From Ramularia collo-cygni (Eukaryota > Ascomycota > Dothideomycetes > Mycosphaerellales > Mycosphaerellaceae), in the NCBI RefSeq assembly GCF_900074925.1, contig NW_019716266.1:835315-899314 (forward strand): a stretch of 64,000 nucleotides of DNA, written 5' to 3'. Positions 23,006-34,704 of the stretch are shown here, one piece after another; within the stretch, counting starts at the first letter, position 1; every line of letters starts with the position of its first letter. A program made the translations under genes and the position numbers. The notes under the pieces were generated by a model. The model was not told where the DNA came from. It made no database searches and saw only the letters and a program-made list of their open reading frames with translations.

Positions 23006-24529
23006 ATGGCGGCGCTTTACAACCTCGAACCGCAACCTACAGCCAAAGTCATCCTTCGCACTACCTCCGGTGACCTCACCCTCGAGCTCTTCGCCAAACA
23101 AACCCCTCTCACCTCGCGCAATTTCCTCCAACATTGTCTCGATGGCTACTACACCAACACAATCTTCCACCGTCTGGTTCCGGGCTTCATCATTCAAGGT
23201 GGAGATCCCACAGGGACAGGATCAGGTGGAATCTCTGCGATCAACGACGGGGATGTCTTTCAAGATGAATTTCACAGTCGATTGAAGTTCAATCGGAGAG
23301 GATTGCTGGGCATGGCGAATGAGGGAAAGGATAGTAATGGGAGTCAATTCTTCTTGACGCTGGGAGTGACGTCGGAGTTGCAGGGGAAGAATACCATGTT
23401 TGGGAGGATTGAGGGTGATACGATTTATAATTTGATGAAGATGGGTGATGCGGAGTTGGCTGAGGGAGAGGGGAGTGAAAGACCTTTGTACCCGACGAAG
23501 ATTACAGGCACGGAGATTTTGGTGAATCCTTTTGAGGATATGGTTGCGAGAGCGAGGGAGGCGCCGAGGAGTGCGGTGGAGGAGGGGAAGAAAGAGGTTA
23601 AGAAGAGGAAGAAGCCGGTAGGGAAGAATGTCTTGAGCTTTGGTGGTGGGGAGGAGGGGGAAGAGGTTGCTCCTGTGTTGAAGAAGGCAAAGGTGAATCC
23701 CAACTTGGTGAGGCTTGAAGAGGATGCAGAAGAGGTCAAGGAGAAGTCTGCGCCAAAGAAGAAGAAAGAACAGAAGAAGCACGTTGAGGTGGAGCAGGAT
23801 GATGATGATGATGATGTTGAAGAGCAGCCCGCACCAGTCCGAAAACCTGCAGTTCCATCAGAAACCAACCAAGAAGACGAAGACATGGACTCTGAACCAG
23901 AAGAAGTTTCCAAGCCCTCCCGTAGCAAATTGGACTCCACAAACGCCGAAATCGCAGCTTTGAAAGCAAGCATGAAACGTACCGTCGACCCCGAATTCAA
24001 AGAGAAAGAAAAGCCAAAATCCGCACTAGAATCACTCATCCCAGAGACATCCACGCGAGGCCGCAAACGAGGCAAAGTAGCAGACGAGCAGGGCGCCATA
24101 GACCTCTTCAAAGCCTTTAAACAACGCCTAGAAACCCTCCCAGTAGATGACAATCAAGAAACACCCGCGACAAAACTAGCAGAAGCACCCACAACAACAA
24201 CCACCACCAACAACAACAACGACGATCAAGCAGAAGATGACGAGGAAGCAGCACTCTGCGACCTACATTTCATCGCCAATTGCCAATCCTGTAAAATCTG
24301 GGACGAAGGCGACCAGAAACCCGAAGGGGAAGCGAATGGAGACGGGGAAGATGATCCCGGCTGGATGGCGCACAAGTTATCTTTTGCAAAGGATACTTTG
24401 GGCAAAGATTTGGAGTGGAAGAGGAAAATGGCGGAAATTGAAGTTATTGATCCGAGGGAAAAGGCTAGGGTTATTAAGGAGGAATCTAAGAGGAATAAGA
24501 GTAAGGGGAAGGGGAAGGAGGGTCGGTGA
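23006..24529 (+). CDS. CWC27: CWC27-type spliceosomal cyclophilin
   Basis: A single exon, 507 residues. The cyclophilin-type PPIase domain spans about residues 12-170: TSGDLTLELF, FHRLVPGFIIQGGDPTGTG, GLLGMANEGKDSNGSQFFLT and NTMFGRIEGD. The Arg of FHR and the QFF core are kept. The Trp of cyclophilin A (before LDGK) is Glu here (TSELQGK), as in human CWC27, where catalysis is weak or lost. The remainder is highly charged, with KKRKKP-type basic patches, Asp/Glu runs and a C-terminal helix containing DTLGKDLEWKRKM. That layout matches CWC27 of activated (Bact) spliceosomes, which docks CWC22-region factors. ATG 23006 is the first codon of the family N-terminus (MAALYNLEPQPTAKV). Confidence 0.92.
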   Translation: MAALYNLEPQPTAKVILRTTSGDLTLELFAKQTPLTSRNFLQHCLDGYYTNTIFHRLVPGFIIQGGDPTGTGSGGISAINDGDVFQDEFHSRLKFNRRGLLGMANEGKDSNGSQFFLTLGVTSELQGKNTMFGRIEGDTIYNLMKMGDAELAEGEGSERPLYPTKITGTEILVNPFEDMVARAREAPRSAVEEGKKEVKKRKKPVGKNVLSFGGGEEGEEVAPVLKKAKVNPNLVRLEEDAEEVKEKSAPKKKKEQKKHVEVEQDDDDDDVEEQPAPVRKPAVPSETNQEDEDMDSEPEEVSKPSRSKLDSTNAEIAALKASMKRTVDPEFKEKEKPKSALESLIPETSTRGRKRGKVADEQGAIDLFKAFKQRLETLPVDDNQETPATKLAEAPTTTTTTNNNNDDQAEDDEEAALCDLHFIANCQSCKIWDEGDQKPEGEANGDGEDDPGWMAHKLSFAKDTLGKDLEWKRKMAEIEVIDPREKARVIKEESKRNKSKGKGKEGR

Positions 24530-25504
24530 GATTTACCTTCGTCTTTCTTTCCTCTCTTCTTCTTCTCTCTCCGGTGTTTTGATGTGGTTTCTGGATGATT
24601 GAGATGCTTTATCGTGGGGTCTACTTGTTCCTGCCTCTGAGTTTACGCTCCTCTTTGGACTTGTAGCTTCAGAGTCTTATCATGCCGAAACAATGAATGA
24701 TGGGATTGGTAGTAGGAAGAAGTAAGTCAGAATTTTGTCAGATCTCTCACAAATCCTCCTCTATCTACTCAATGTGTCCTTTGATATGTTCTTTGAAGCT
24801 TTCGTTCCTTTCTTGTTCAGGATTCTGATCTTTNATCAGAATAATGTGCTCTGAATATTAGATCGGATTACTAGCGATATCGAAGATGTTTATCCTTGTA
24901 AGCGTTAATGGGGGGGTTGGATAAGGGTGTGGGGGATGTTAACGATATCCATATCTCCTTCGTTTCGAGTGTTATGCTTAAGAAGTATGAATTTGAATAT
25001 AGTTCCCTAGACTACCAACATGCGTAGGATTTTCCATGGCATCTTCCGACGCTTGATTTGGCGAAGACAAGAGCTCTTGGCGCCGTTTGATATCGACGTC
25101 ATCGCGCATTTCGCAAGGCTGGATTTCTGAAGCATCGACGTTTCTTGATGTCTTGGGACTTGGTCACCTCGAATGGCCTGGCGGGTGTAGTCAAATGGCA
25201 TCGCGGCTTCTTCAGCTAGCATGAAGAAGGGATAGTCTCGGCGACCTGGACAAGGTAAGATGTATGCACTCGCTGCGATGCCCAAGTTCCTCCAATCTGC
25301 TTTTTACGCCCATAAAGCGTCTTTCACGTGGCAGCGAGGACGCGTCGAATCACGTCTCGGCATTGACTAGGCATGCCCAGAAAATGCTGCAATGCTCAGC
25401 TCATTGCTCCGAGGAGCGCCAAGTTCATCGTTCAAAAAGTCAAGTACATGTCGCGATGATGTCCCCCATAATGCTCTTCCAAACAAGATCTCTCCTTCGA
25501 AATC
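24530..25504. other. Intergenic
   Basis: About 1 kb. A minus-strand ORF at 25007-25285 has no recognisable domain and is left out. One N at 24834. Confidence 0.5.
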
Positions 25505-27876
25505 ATGACAGACTCCAATCGTCCTAGTGATTCAGGAATTGAGAAGAAGGACTCTGACCTCTCAGATGAATCTCAAACACTCCATCATCTCGGCCGAACC
25601 ACCACCTTACAAGATCTCGAACCCGTCATTGACGACGACTTCATCCCATTGTCCGACGATGAGATCAACAAATTCTTCGACGCTCTAGACATCAACAAGA
25701 ACGGCCTCGTAAACTTTGAAGAACTCGAAGCGAAACTCCGCCAAGCACACCAGGAACTCGCCCCGGAACCCCAAGCACACCATCTCCTCCACCCGTCTCG
25801 CCGCGATGCAGAAAAAGGTCTCTCTCACAAAGGAGGCGATGGTTTGCACAAATTTCTCTGCCACATCATGCCCGAGTGCGGTTCGGAATTGAACCGTGAA
25901 GAATTCGTCAAACATGTTCGAAGCTGGAATGTTCCGAGCCAAAAGGGCGCGAAAGATGCTCATAAAGAGGATGTTGAGCAGGAAAAGAAACTTCCTTTTC
26001 GACGTCGCGTTCGTGCGTACTGGGCTGTTCATGGACCGAATATTATCTTTCTGGCGATTGTCGTTGCGTTCATCATTGCTGCTGGACTCTGGCAATGTTT
26101 GATCTATGTCACGAATCCTGGAGCACGCGCTGCCTTGGGCTGGGGAATCATCGTGGCGAAACTTAGTGCTGGGGTGATATATCCTGTCATGGCCTTCATG
26201 CTTTTGAGTATGAGTAGATGGTTGAGCACATTTCTGAGGAGATTCTGGACCGTGTCGAGGTTTGTGAATTGGGATCTCAGTCAGAGTTTTCATATCTATA
26301 TGAGTTGTGTTGGATTGGGGTTTGCTACTTTACACGCCATTGGACATCTCACGGGCGATTTCTTATACTCGACGAGATCGGGACAGCAGGATGATCTGGT
26401 GGATTACTTTGGTCCGGAAATTCTACCATTGACGTATGGAGACTGGGTGCGAAGTCTACCGGGATGGTCTGGAATTACCTGCATTCTTCTCTTCTGGACC
26501 ATCAGTCTGATGAGCTTACCCATCATTCGAAAGAAATCCTACGAAGCCTTCCAATTGGCTCATCTGCTCATGTTCCCATTAATAGGTCTCCTCTGCGCAC
26601 ATGGAACCGCACATCTTCTACAATCACCAATGTACGGCTACTGGATCGTCTTCCCAGCCCTTCTGGTCATAGTAGAGAGAAGCTGGCGCCTCATCTCAAG
26701 TTTCATCCGCTTGCCCGCGGAGCTGAAAATCCTAGACGACGAAACCGTCGTCATAACCTGCAAACACCCTCGAGGTAAAGACTACAAGTACGCCGCCGGC
26801 CAATACATTCTCGTCCAAGTCCCGCAGATTTCCCTCTTCCAATGGCATCCCTTCACTATTTCTTCCTGCCGTGGCAACGAACTACAAGTCCACATCAAAG
26901 CGGACGGGGACTGGACGAAGAAGTTACGAGATGTAGAGACTGATAATGGATGCTGTTCCATCAAAATCGGTCTCGATGGGCCTTATGGAGCTCCCGCTCA
27001 AAGGTTTTACGATTACGACTATTCCATCATCGTAGGCGGCGGGATAGGAATCACGCCCTTTTCCGCCATCCTCACCGATCTCGAAGAAAGCTTCTCCGAA
27101 TCACGCGATCCTTGGGATGATGATGATGATGATGGCTCCCGCAGAAGAAAATCCAGAGATAGTCGCCGAAAATCCCTCTCGCGTCCAGGCTCCCGCACAG
27201 TCTCTCGACTCCGCTCTCGCCATTCCAGCCGCACTGGCCATACCCGCGGCCCCTCCCCTACAAACAACAACAACAACAACACCCCCCCTCACCACCATCT
27301 CCCTACCCCAACCCGTCGAGTCGACTTCCACTGGACAGTCCGCGAGAAGAACAATCTCCTCTGGTTCTCCTCCCTCCTAAACCGAGCCATCACGAACGCA
27401 AATCCACTCGCTCAACAAGGAAAATTGCATCTGAATATCAACACACACATCACTGCGAAAAGAAATGATCTCTCTGTGCATATTTTTCGATATATCCTCG
27501 ATGGTTATCGGACTAAGGAGGCTCCTTTTTCGGCGTTGACGGGTTTGAAGCAGAGGAGTCATTTCGGAAGGCCGGATTTTGGGAGGATTTTGGAGAGGCA
27601 TTTTGAGGAGGTGGTTGGGGAGGGGGGGTGTAAGGTGAAGAAGGTTGGGGTTTTTGTAAGTTTTTTTTTCTTGTTCTTGTTCTTTGTCATGGTGTTGATG
27701 TTTGTGTGCGTGGAATGGAGAGAGGATGAATTGCTAATGTTGGCTTTTTTTGGCAGTACTGTGGAGCGCCTGTTGTGGGGGAGATTCTTTCGGATACTTG
27801 TCATGAGCTTACTGTTCGTGCCAAGGGCGAGGGATTGGATATTAGATATGATTTCCTCATGGAGGTTTTTGGTTGA
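25505..27876 (+). CDS. noxC: EF-hand NADPH oxidase (NoxC/NOX5-like)
   Basis: Exons 25505-27655 and 27757-27876 (101-bp intron, GTAAGT...TGGCAG) give about 756 residues. One canonical EF-hand loop, DINKNGLVNFEE, lies at 62-73, with a weaker acidic site near 127-140. Six transmembrane helices span about 175-400. The haem ligands are spaced as in NOX: His263-x13-His277 (FHIYMSCVGLGFATLHAIGH) and His353-x12-His366. FAD and NADPH sites follow: HPFTISS (448-454), GLDGPYG (489-494), GGGIGITPF (511-519), FHWTVRE (608 on), then YCGAPVVGEIL at the start of exon 2. The end, LDIRYDFLMEVFG, is complete. The enzyme passes electrons from NADPH across the membrane to make superoxide, with Ca2+ control expected from the EF-hand. 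An Arg/Ser/Asp-rich insert (about 527-605) splits the reductase domain. Confidence 0.94.
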
Positions 27877-29217
27877 AAGTTGGATTTTTACTGTTTGATT
27901 TGTGTGGTGAATTGCTGCTGTGTGTGTCGATGGCGATGGCGTTGTGGAAGCTGCATTTGAGCGTGCGTAATAAATACTCCTTGTAAGATGTATGAGGAAT
28001 CATGAACCGTCATATGAACGAGGGATGGACTGCAATGCGGACATCCATTGGGGGGGACCTCTGACTTGTTCGCTTTTGATGTTTGAATGTAACATCCTGT
28101 CCCATCAACAGCAAACTCGAAACTCTCCTAAAGTATCCCGCCGAGCTCGATACCATGCCAGATAAGAAGTCCACGCAGCCAGAGAGATTCCAGAATGTAC
28201 CAACTCGTATCCACACATCGTCGTCGTCGAAATCGAACCTGGAATCCTCCGCATCATGAGCATTGTCTTTTTTTTTTGTCTCTCTGCACTTATATAGCAA
28301 TAACCAAGTTATCGGATCTATCATAATCCTCCGACCGCTTTAGATCCCACGTCGAAAAGCATCGTAATATGTTGGGAAGGCAACGATGTTGGAGTACGAT
28401 AATGTCTAGAAGACGATAGTATAAAGAGGTGTGTAGGGTCGGAGGAGAAGGTAAGGTATTTATTTTGTAGTATCGTGCGGGCCGTCGGTAGTTGTAATCT
28501 AACTAACTAGCGTAAACCTAGCGGGAATTCAAGTGAATGAATATATTCTAGTTTGCACATCTTTACATGTATGTTGTCTTCTAAATAAAACGGGAACAAG
28601 AAATGAGACCTAATGATACTAGTTTTCCGGTGCATTGAAGAAGGTGCGCAAGAGTAAAAGAACATAGATACGAAAGTCGTAAACGAAGACCTTCCTATAG
28701 TCCAATTCTAGCTACGAATGTCAAGGAGTCGGATAGAGCAATGCTATAACAAGCAGATAGCATCGAATTTAAGAGCCGGCTTACATACATACCGGTAGAA
28801 ACGACTTGAAAACAAAAACACAAAGCAGTCAATGTCGGAAAATTTTAAGCCAACTTCGCGTGACATTCTATAAACCTTTACAGTGAGTGTCCTTACAAAT
28901 CGCCCGCTCAAGCGTAAATAAGCACGGAAAGGTCCTTCTAATAAGGGACTAGAAGACGTATAGTACTAGCTTAGAAGCCGCCTCGTTCGTGCCTAGTAAT
29001 CCGACAAGTCCCTTTTAATAAATATAACTCGTTTATCGACCGACTAGATAGGCAGCCAAGCCTCATCAATGTGTTGTGTGTACCGAGATTCAACAGACAA
29101 GTGTCGGTAGATGAGTATGAGAAGAGCCGGATGCAAGATACATACCAGGAAAGACTGTTGCCGGAAAGTATTGAATTCATCAAGAATTCATTGCGGTGTT
29201 GTCATCGAAGCGCCTCT
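27877..29217. other. AT-rich intergenic region
   Basis: About 1.3 kb of low coding signal between the convergent NOX and M28 genes. The part around 28900-29050 is TA-rich and stop-rich in the same style as the RIP-like right edge of the window, so an old repeat remnant is possible. No transposase motif found. Confidence 0.4.
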
Positions 29218-30794
29218 TCACGCCGGCACAGGCCAAACAGCAGGACTTTTCCCCCCATCCTTCCCAACAGCCCGAACACCAAGCTGAACATTATCCTTAT
29301 TCAACGCAACCGTAACATTACCAACCTTCCCCAACTCCATACTATGCGTCCACTGAACATTCGTACTAGGTCTCCATACAAGCTCATATCCCTCAACCAG
29401 GGAATCATTCCCAACATTCCACCTCAACATACTATCATTGTTAATGAGTTCCACAGGCGTATCTCGGCTGCTCGCGGGAAATCCCACGGTTCTGGAGATT
29501 GTGACATTCGTGGGTGCTGCGGGGGAATTGGCAGCGGACCACATGCTCGCGAGGTTCACTTTGCTCACTCGCGCGACGTAGTGGAAATCGACGAATTCGA
29601 GTAAATCGCCATACACGATGCCGTCTTGTTCCCGAGGATCTTGGTGCTCGTGGACGAAATTCTCCACGGCTTCTGGTGAATCGCACGGCGGGAAAATCCC
29701 TCGAGTAGGAAAGATTGATGGTCACCTCCACGTAGGTAGCGGTCGGGACGATAAATGAGTGCGACTTGCATGCCGACATACTTTGCAGCCCCTGCGGTGA
29801 CTTCGGCGATGTATCTGCCGAGGTTTTTGAGCAGGAGNGTCGTTCCAGCCTCCAGTTTGAGCCACAGTCCGGAGTGCAGCGGCGCTCGAGGCATTGGGGA
29901 GGAATTGAGAAGCGCCAAAGAGACGGATGGTGTAGTCGTTGATGGGCTCAAAGGGTTGAGACTTGCCCGTTCCTACAATGTCGTTGTTCCAATTGCCGGC
30001 GACATAGACGCCTCGTTGTTTTAGCGTTTTTGCGAGATTAGCAGAGCCGTACAGACCCTGCTCTTCTCCAGCTACTGCAGCAAAGATCATTGTGGCTGCA
30101 GGCCTCTTCTTCGCGCATGCACGAGCCATTTCAATCACGACTGCTACCTGTAGAAGAACCACGAGTCAGCGAGGAATGATAATAATTTAGATCTACCACT
30201 CACTCCAGTTGCATCATCATTCGCACCAGGAGCATCCCCCTCATAATCCAGCGGGTCAAGACGCCGACTGTCATAGTGTCCAGTCACCACATAAACGCGA
30301 TCCGGATCGACAGTGCCCCGAACTTCGGCCACGACATTACTAATGTTGACCGGGAAAGTGATACGATTACCATCCACTGGCTGAATGTAGCTGTTGAGGT
30401 AAACACTCATGCTACCATTCGAAGGCTCGGCTATTTCTTGCATCTCCTTGTAGATCCAGTCTCGAGCGGCGCCAATACCGCGTGTACTGGAGTTCTGGGA
30501 AGATAGTGTGTGTCGAGTTCCAAAGTCAACCAGACTACTGATGATGTGCTCGATTCTATCCTCATCGATTTCGGCCAGCATTTCCTGAAGCTCCTTGCTT
30601 GGTGTTTGAGGCTTGATAGGTTTGCCTACAGCAGGTGTTGGCGGCCAGCTCGCGACTTGAGAGGATCCCCATTGTCCAAAGGGCTGGTATATGCTGCCTG
30701 GTAAGCCCATCCATGTTTNGCTGTAGCTTCCAAATAATGATTGTGCTTCCAATATGGGAGATAGGGCCGCAAGCACAGCCAAGTGTTGCAACAT
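29218..30794 (-). pseudogene. Secreted M28-family aminopeptidase, interrupted by three frameshifts
   Basis: Exon 1 is 30204-30794 (197 residues; 56-bp intron, GTGAGT...CTACAG) and exon 2 is 29218-30147. A signal peptide (MLQHLAVLAALSPILEAQS) precedes an M28 zinc-peptidase domain. Its metal and catalytic residues are His173 and Asp175 (VTGHYDSR), the Asp of GANDDATG, Glu225-Glu226 (AGEEQGLYG) and, later, GGDHQSF. A C-terminal segment of about 95 residues resembles a fibronectin-like module. Within exon 2 the conserved blocks move through all three frames: extra single bases are implied at the A-run opposite 29824-29828, the T-run opposite 29693-29696, and near 29672-29675. Together they restore the original frame to the stop at 29218. 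Either the gene is broken or the assembly has indel errors. M28 enzymes of this type release N-terminal residues from extracellular peptides. Confidence 0.8.
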
Positions 30795-32090
30795 GACAGT
30801 CTTACAGCAGATGGTCTGTCGGGGTTGATATAGAGGAAGAATGGAGGATTCGAAGGCAAGGGTACTATGTAAAGGGAACCCGTTTATACTTGACCCAGTC
30901 GGCCGATGTCACATTAGCCATGTCCGGGATGTCTGGATAAGGTGCTATCAGCTAGTCCAGCACTGGAAGCAAGCGCGTACTTCTCAACGGAACATCCACA
31001 GATGTTGTTGCATCATNGGAAGTATAGCAAGGTGGACGACTGCCTACAATGGCCTAGTAAATCATGACACTGCTACCTGACATTGCAAAACGAGCCACTC
31101 ACCGCTGGTAGAGAACATCCGCGAAAGCGGTGATCCCAGTCGTCTAGACTATTCTACTGGATCGGCCGTCGGTCAAAAATCGTTGTCATCGGAGCAGAGG
31201 TTGCCGGTAACTCCATCGAAGTTGAATACTTCCAGGTTGCCACGAGGTGCCATGTAACGAGCGGTCGCATCTGTCTAACGAGCTTCCTATTTGGGCAGCC
31301 AAGCGCGCTGCTGATCCACACAAGCGTCTGGGCTCGGCGGGTGCTTTGGCATGATTATTACTCCACCTTGCTCGGACGCAGCAGGCGATGAAGCGGTCCA
31401 AGATAAGAAGCAACCTCAGCGGGATAGTTCCAAGGCAGACGTCATTCCTTTGCGGTGTCAGATGCAGTGGGTTGAGCGTATGATGTGGGTTGTGGTTGTA
31501 TATTTCTTGACCAGAAGACTTGAATGTAACTGCGCTGTACTTCCTTTCATCTTCCGTTGGGCATCTCTACATGCTCTTCATGTTAATATCAAGATGATAC
31601 AGTTCGAAGTACTGTACTCCGTACCCTGACCTCGGCCAGTGTTGGGAGCAAGGATGTTGTCGTCAGCATGGTGGGATCAAATGAGGGGAGCCCTCGCAGG
31701 GCATCAAGACCCGAGCCATGGTCCGGATGGCGTTGACGCGAGAATTATCGATATTTTCATCGTGCAGATGTCGGAGGGATGGATATATTTGATGCTCGTA
31801 ACAATCTGATCAACAAGTTGAATGTGAGTGTCTTTCTTTGTGTGAGGTTGTAAGGTGGAGTGACTGGAGCTGAAAGGAGCGTGGGAAGCGGGAGGTCTTC
31901 CGTCTTCTTCGTCATCGCAGCCAAGGTCCATTCCGAGAGCATCAAGATTTCAATTAATCACCCAGTACATCGGCGTAAAACGGTGCTCAGTACCACGCCT
32001 GCTGGACATTACGAGGGAGTGTCTTGAGCGAGGGTATCGTCTGGCCACCAATGTGCTAGCCATACACTTCCCCTTCACGCCTCCGGCGGC
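30795..32090. other. Divergent intergenic region M28 / NIPA
   Basis: About 1.3 kb with no gene recognised. Small ORFs (for example at 31351-31629) lack motifs. One N at 31018. Confidence 0.5.
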
Positions 32091-34241
32091 ATGTATCTCC
32101 CAGCATCGTCCGCGTCGGCGGCATTACCCGACCTTGTCATCGCTATCCAGAGGAGCGAGATTGGCGGCTGGTCCAGCCTGATAGGAGTCGTGTCTGCCAT
32201 TATTGGGAATATTCTCATCTCCTTTGCCCTCAACACCCAGCGATATGCGCATCTACGATTGAGCAGAGATAAGGAAGCGGCACGGCAGGAAAAGCGCAGG
32301 GCTGCGAAGAAGAGATCCCTCCACAATTATGGGACCACGACTCCGACGAATGGTGGAGGCGGAGGCGGAGGCGGAGGCGGAGGGAAGCATGACGGCAAGG
32401 ACTACGCGCTGGGCCGCCGCATCGACAACGACGAGACGAGGCCGTTGATGTCAAGAAGCGACTCTCCATCGTCGACTCTAGCTTCCTCGCAGCAGGATGA
32501 GAAGGATGACGAGGAACCCAAGGAAAAATCCTATCTACAATCGCCCATCTGGTGGGTCGGCATTGGCTTGATGGTGACGGGAGAGATTGGAAACTTTTTG
32601 GCGTACGGCTTTGCGCCTGCATCCATCGTGTCACCACTGGGCGTGGTGGCGCTGATCTCCAACTGTCTCATTGCGCCACTCTTGCTGGGCGAGAAGTTTC
32701 GATGGCGAGACGCGATTGGCGTGTTGATTGCCGTGGGTGGATGTGTTGTTGTCGTGCTAAGCGCGAGCGACAGCAATCCCAAACTCACCCCAAAGGCCAT
32801 TTGGCATCTCGTCACCCGATGGGAGTTTGAAACATATCTCGGAGTCACTTGTGGCCTCATCGTTGTGTTGATGCTGGCCAGCAACAAATTTGGAGAAAAG
32901 ACTATTCTCATCGACATTGGTCTGGTTGGTCTCTTTGGTGGCTATACGGCACTTTCAACAAAAGGTGTCGCCTCGTTACTGACCTACAGTATCTGGAGAG
33001 TCGTCACATTTCCCATCACCTACCTACTTGTGGCTGTGCTTGTATCGACTGCCATCATGCAGATCAAGTACATCAACCGGGCACTTCAACGCTTCAATGC
33101 TACCATGGTCATTCCAACCCAGTTTGTAATGTTTACGATATCTGTCATTGTGGGAAGCGCTGTGCTGTACCGCGATTTCGAACGACAAACACCCGAGGAC
33201 GGCATCAAGTTCGGCTGTGGGTGTGCTCTGACATTCTTCGGCGTCTGGTGCATTACATCCGGGCGGAAAAAGGACGGCGATGAACAGGATGCGAGGATTG
33301 AAGAAGAAGATGAGGAATCACTGCTAGACGCGGAGAGAGCCATGTCTGAAATCCGTGATCATGAGGGAGGCGATGCAGCGAGACAAACATCAGTCGCGGT
33401 GTCGTCCGATGGGGCGCCGTCAATCCGGCGTTATCATTCAGCAGATGTCGGATCCCTCCCGAAATCCCTCGCAAAGGTCCCGACCTTCAATACTCCCGTC
33501 GCAACGAAGGATGTTGACGTCCAGCCTCTTGCCGACCAGGTTCATGACATGCAACCTGCGAATGAGAGCGCCGTTCACGTCGAGTCTGCTGCACCTCTTC
33601 TTCAGCATACTGATCCAAATAAACGACCTCCACTGCATGCCACCACTTCCGCGCCCATGCAACCCACAACGTCCAACTCCAACACCGCCTTACGACCGAA
33701 GACTCCCTTAACGAGAACACCAACAGGACCAGCTGAAAGCCCAGCAAGAGCCTCTCCAAGCCGCACGCAATCCAGTGCTGCTCCACGACTACTATCTCGA
33801 CGCTCAGCGGTTGGTCTATTCCCCAGCGCATTGACAAGTCCGCTCAGCGGATCTTTGAGTGCCATCGTAGCGGATGAACTTCGTCGTGGGATTGACAGAT
33901 CTCCCTTGGCTAATGTCTCCATGGCAAGGCGGCGGTCCGCAAAGGGAACAAATCCACCTCGAAGAGCTACGAATGAGTATGGTGATACAAGGCCAGACCT
34001 AACTCAAGGCAGACCTGCACACAGTAAAACTAAATCCATGGCAACTGGTGGCACTCTGCTTGATTTCGAGCAAGGCACCACCGGTTTGAATATCAACGGA
34101 AGGAGACCGAGTACAGCAATGTCTGATGTATTCAACTCCGGTGCAGGCGCTTCTAGTCTTAAAAAGCAGCGTACGTGGGATGTTCAAACCTCGCAGAATC
34201 TCGCTCCGGCGTTTGAGGAGGAAGATTCGCGTAATTCGTGA
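32091..34241 (+). CDS. NIPA-type Mg2+ transporter (DUF803, DMT superfamily)
   Basis: A single exon, 716 residues. The first helix (SSLIGVVSAIIGNILISFALNTQ) is followed by a charged loop with a poly-Gly run. Then come the NIPA core helices: WWVGIGLMVTGEIGNFLAYGFAPASIVSPLGVVAL, LGEKFRWRDAIGVLIAVGG, LVGLFGGYTALSTKGVASLL and IPTQFVMFTISVIVGSAVLYRDFE. About nine membrane segments lie between residues 20 and 390. NIPA proteins carry Mg2+ and related divalent cations across plasma or endosomal membranes. The cytosolic tail (about 395-716) is long, Ser/Thr/Pro/Arg-rich and without domains, which is usual in filamentous fungi. Substrate is inferred from the family. Confidence 0.9.
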   Translation: MYLPASSASAALPDLVIAIQRSEIGGWSSLIGVVSAIIGNILISFALNTQRYAHLRLSRDKEAARQEKRRAAKKRSLHNYGTTTPTNGGGGGGGGGGGKHDGKDYALGRRIDNDETRPLMSRSDSPSSTLASSQQDEKDDEEPKEKSYLQSPIWWVGIGLMVTGEIGNFLAYGFAPASIVSPLGVVALISNCLIAPLLLGEKFRWRDAIGVLIAVGGCVVVVLSASDSNPKLTPKAIWHLVTRWEFETYLGVTCGLIVVLMLASNKFGEKTILIDIGLVGLFGGYTALSTKGVASLLTYSIWRVVTFPITYLLVAVLVSTAIMQIKYINRALQRFNATMVIPTQFVMFTISVIVGSAVLYRDFERQTPEDGIKFGCGCALTFFGVWCITSGRKKDGDEQDARIEEEDEESLLDAERAMSEIRDHEGGDAARQTSVAVSSDGAPSIRRYHSADVGSLPKSLAKVPTFNTPVATKDVDVQPLADQVHDMQPANESAVHVESAAPLLQHTDPNKRPPLHATTSAPMQPTTSNSNTALRPKTPLTRTPTGPAESPARASPSRTQSSAAPRLLSRRSAVGLFPSALTSPLSGSLSAIVADELRRGIDRSPLANVSMARRRSAKGTNPPRRATNEYGDTRPDLTQGRPAHSKTKSMATGGTLLDFEQGTTGLNINGRRPSTAMSDVFNSGAGASSLKKQRTWDVQTSQNLAPAFEEEDSRNS

Positions 34242-34704
34242 AGTTGTAGGATGGTCGAGATGGTGTGGATGTGGAGGATGAACGATAGCTATTGCTATGG
34301 AGGAGTCTTGCGTCGCTATGATTGATATCTTGTAACAGCAATACACAGACTCGTGACAGAAGAGTGAGGTGCATGCATGGATGGAGGCGTTTGAGGCATT
34401 CATTATAGATGGATTTTTTTAGTTGGTAATGGATGATGTGATGTGTACGAGGGGATCTACTTTTTGTACAGCGAGTGTTATGATTAGGAAGGAGTACGAT
34501 AAACCTATCTCTTGTATAAGCGAATCCAGCTACATGCTGTTTGAACATTAGTCATCGTGCTAATAGCGTGCAATCCCTTCTTCCTTCCTACCAGTCATCA
34601 ATCAATCAACTAGGCACATACGAAGCATCCATCCTCTACCAACACAACTCACCACCACCAATTTCCACCCCACCTCCCTTCCTACACCCCACACCACAAA
34701 NACA
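34242..34704. other. Intergenic
   Basis: About 460 bp: NIPA 3' UTR and acetyltransferase promoter. The last 120 bp are a C/A-rich leader with one N at 34701. Confidence 0.5.

Noticed and set aside
23425..24153. 242-codon ORF antisense to CWC27
   Set aside because: A Ser/Phe-rich mirror of the charged CWC27 tail.
25007..25285. Minus-strand ORF upstream of the NOX gene
   Set aside because: 92 codons, no domain, no splice partner found; likely chance.
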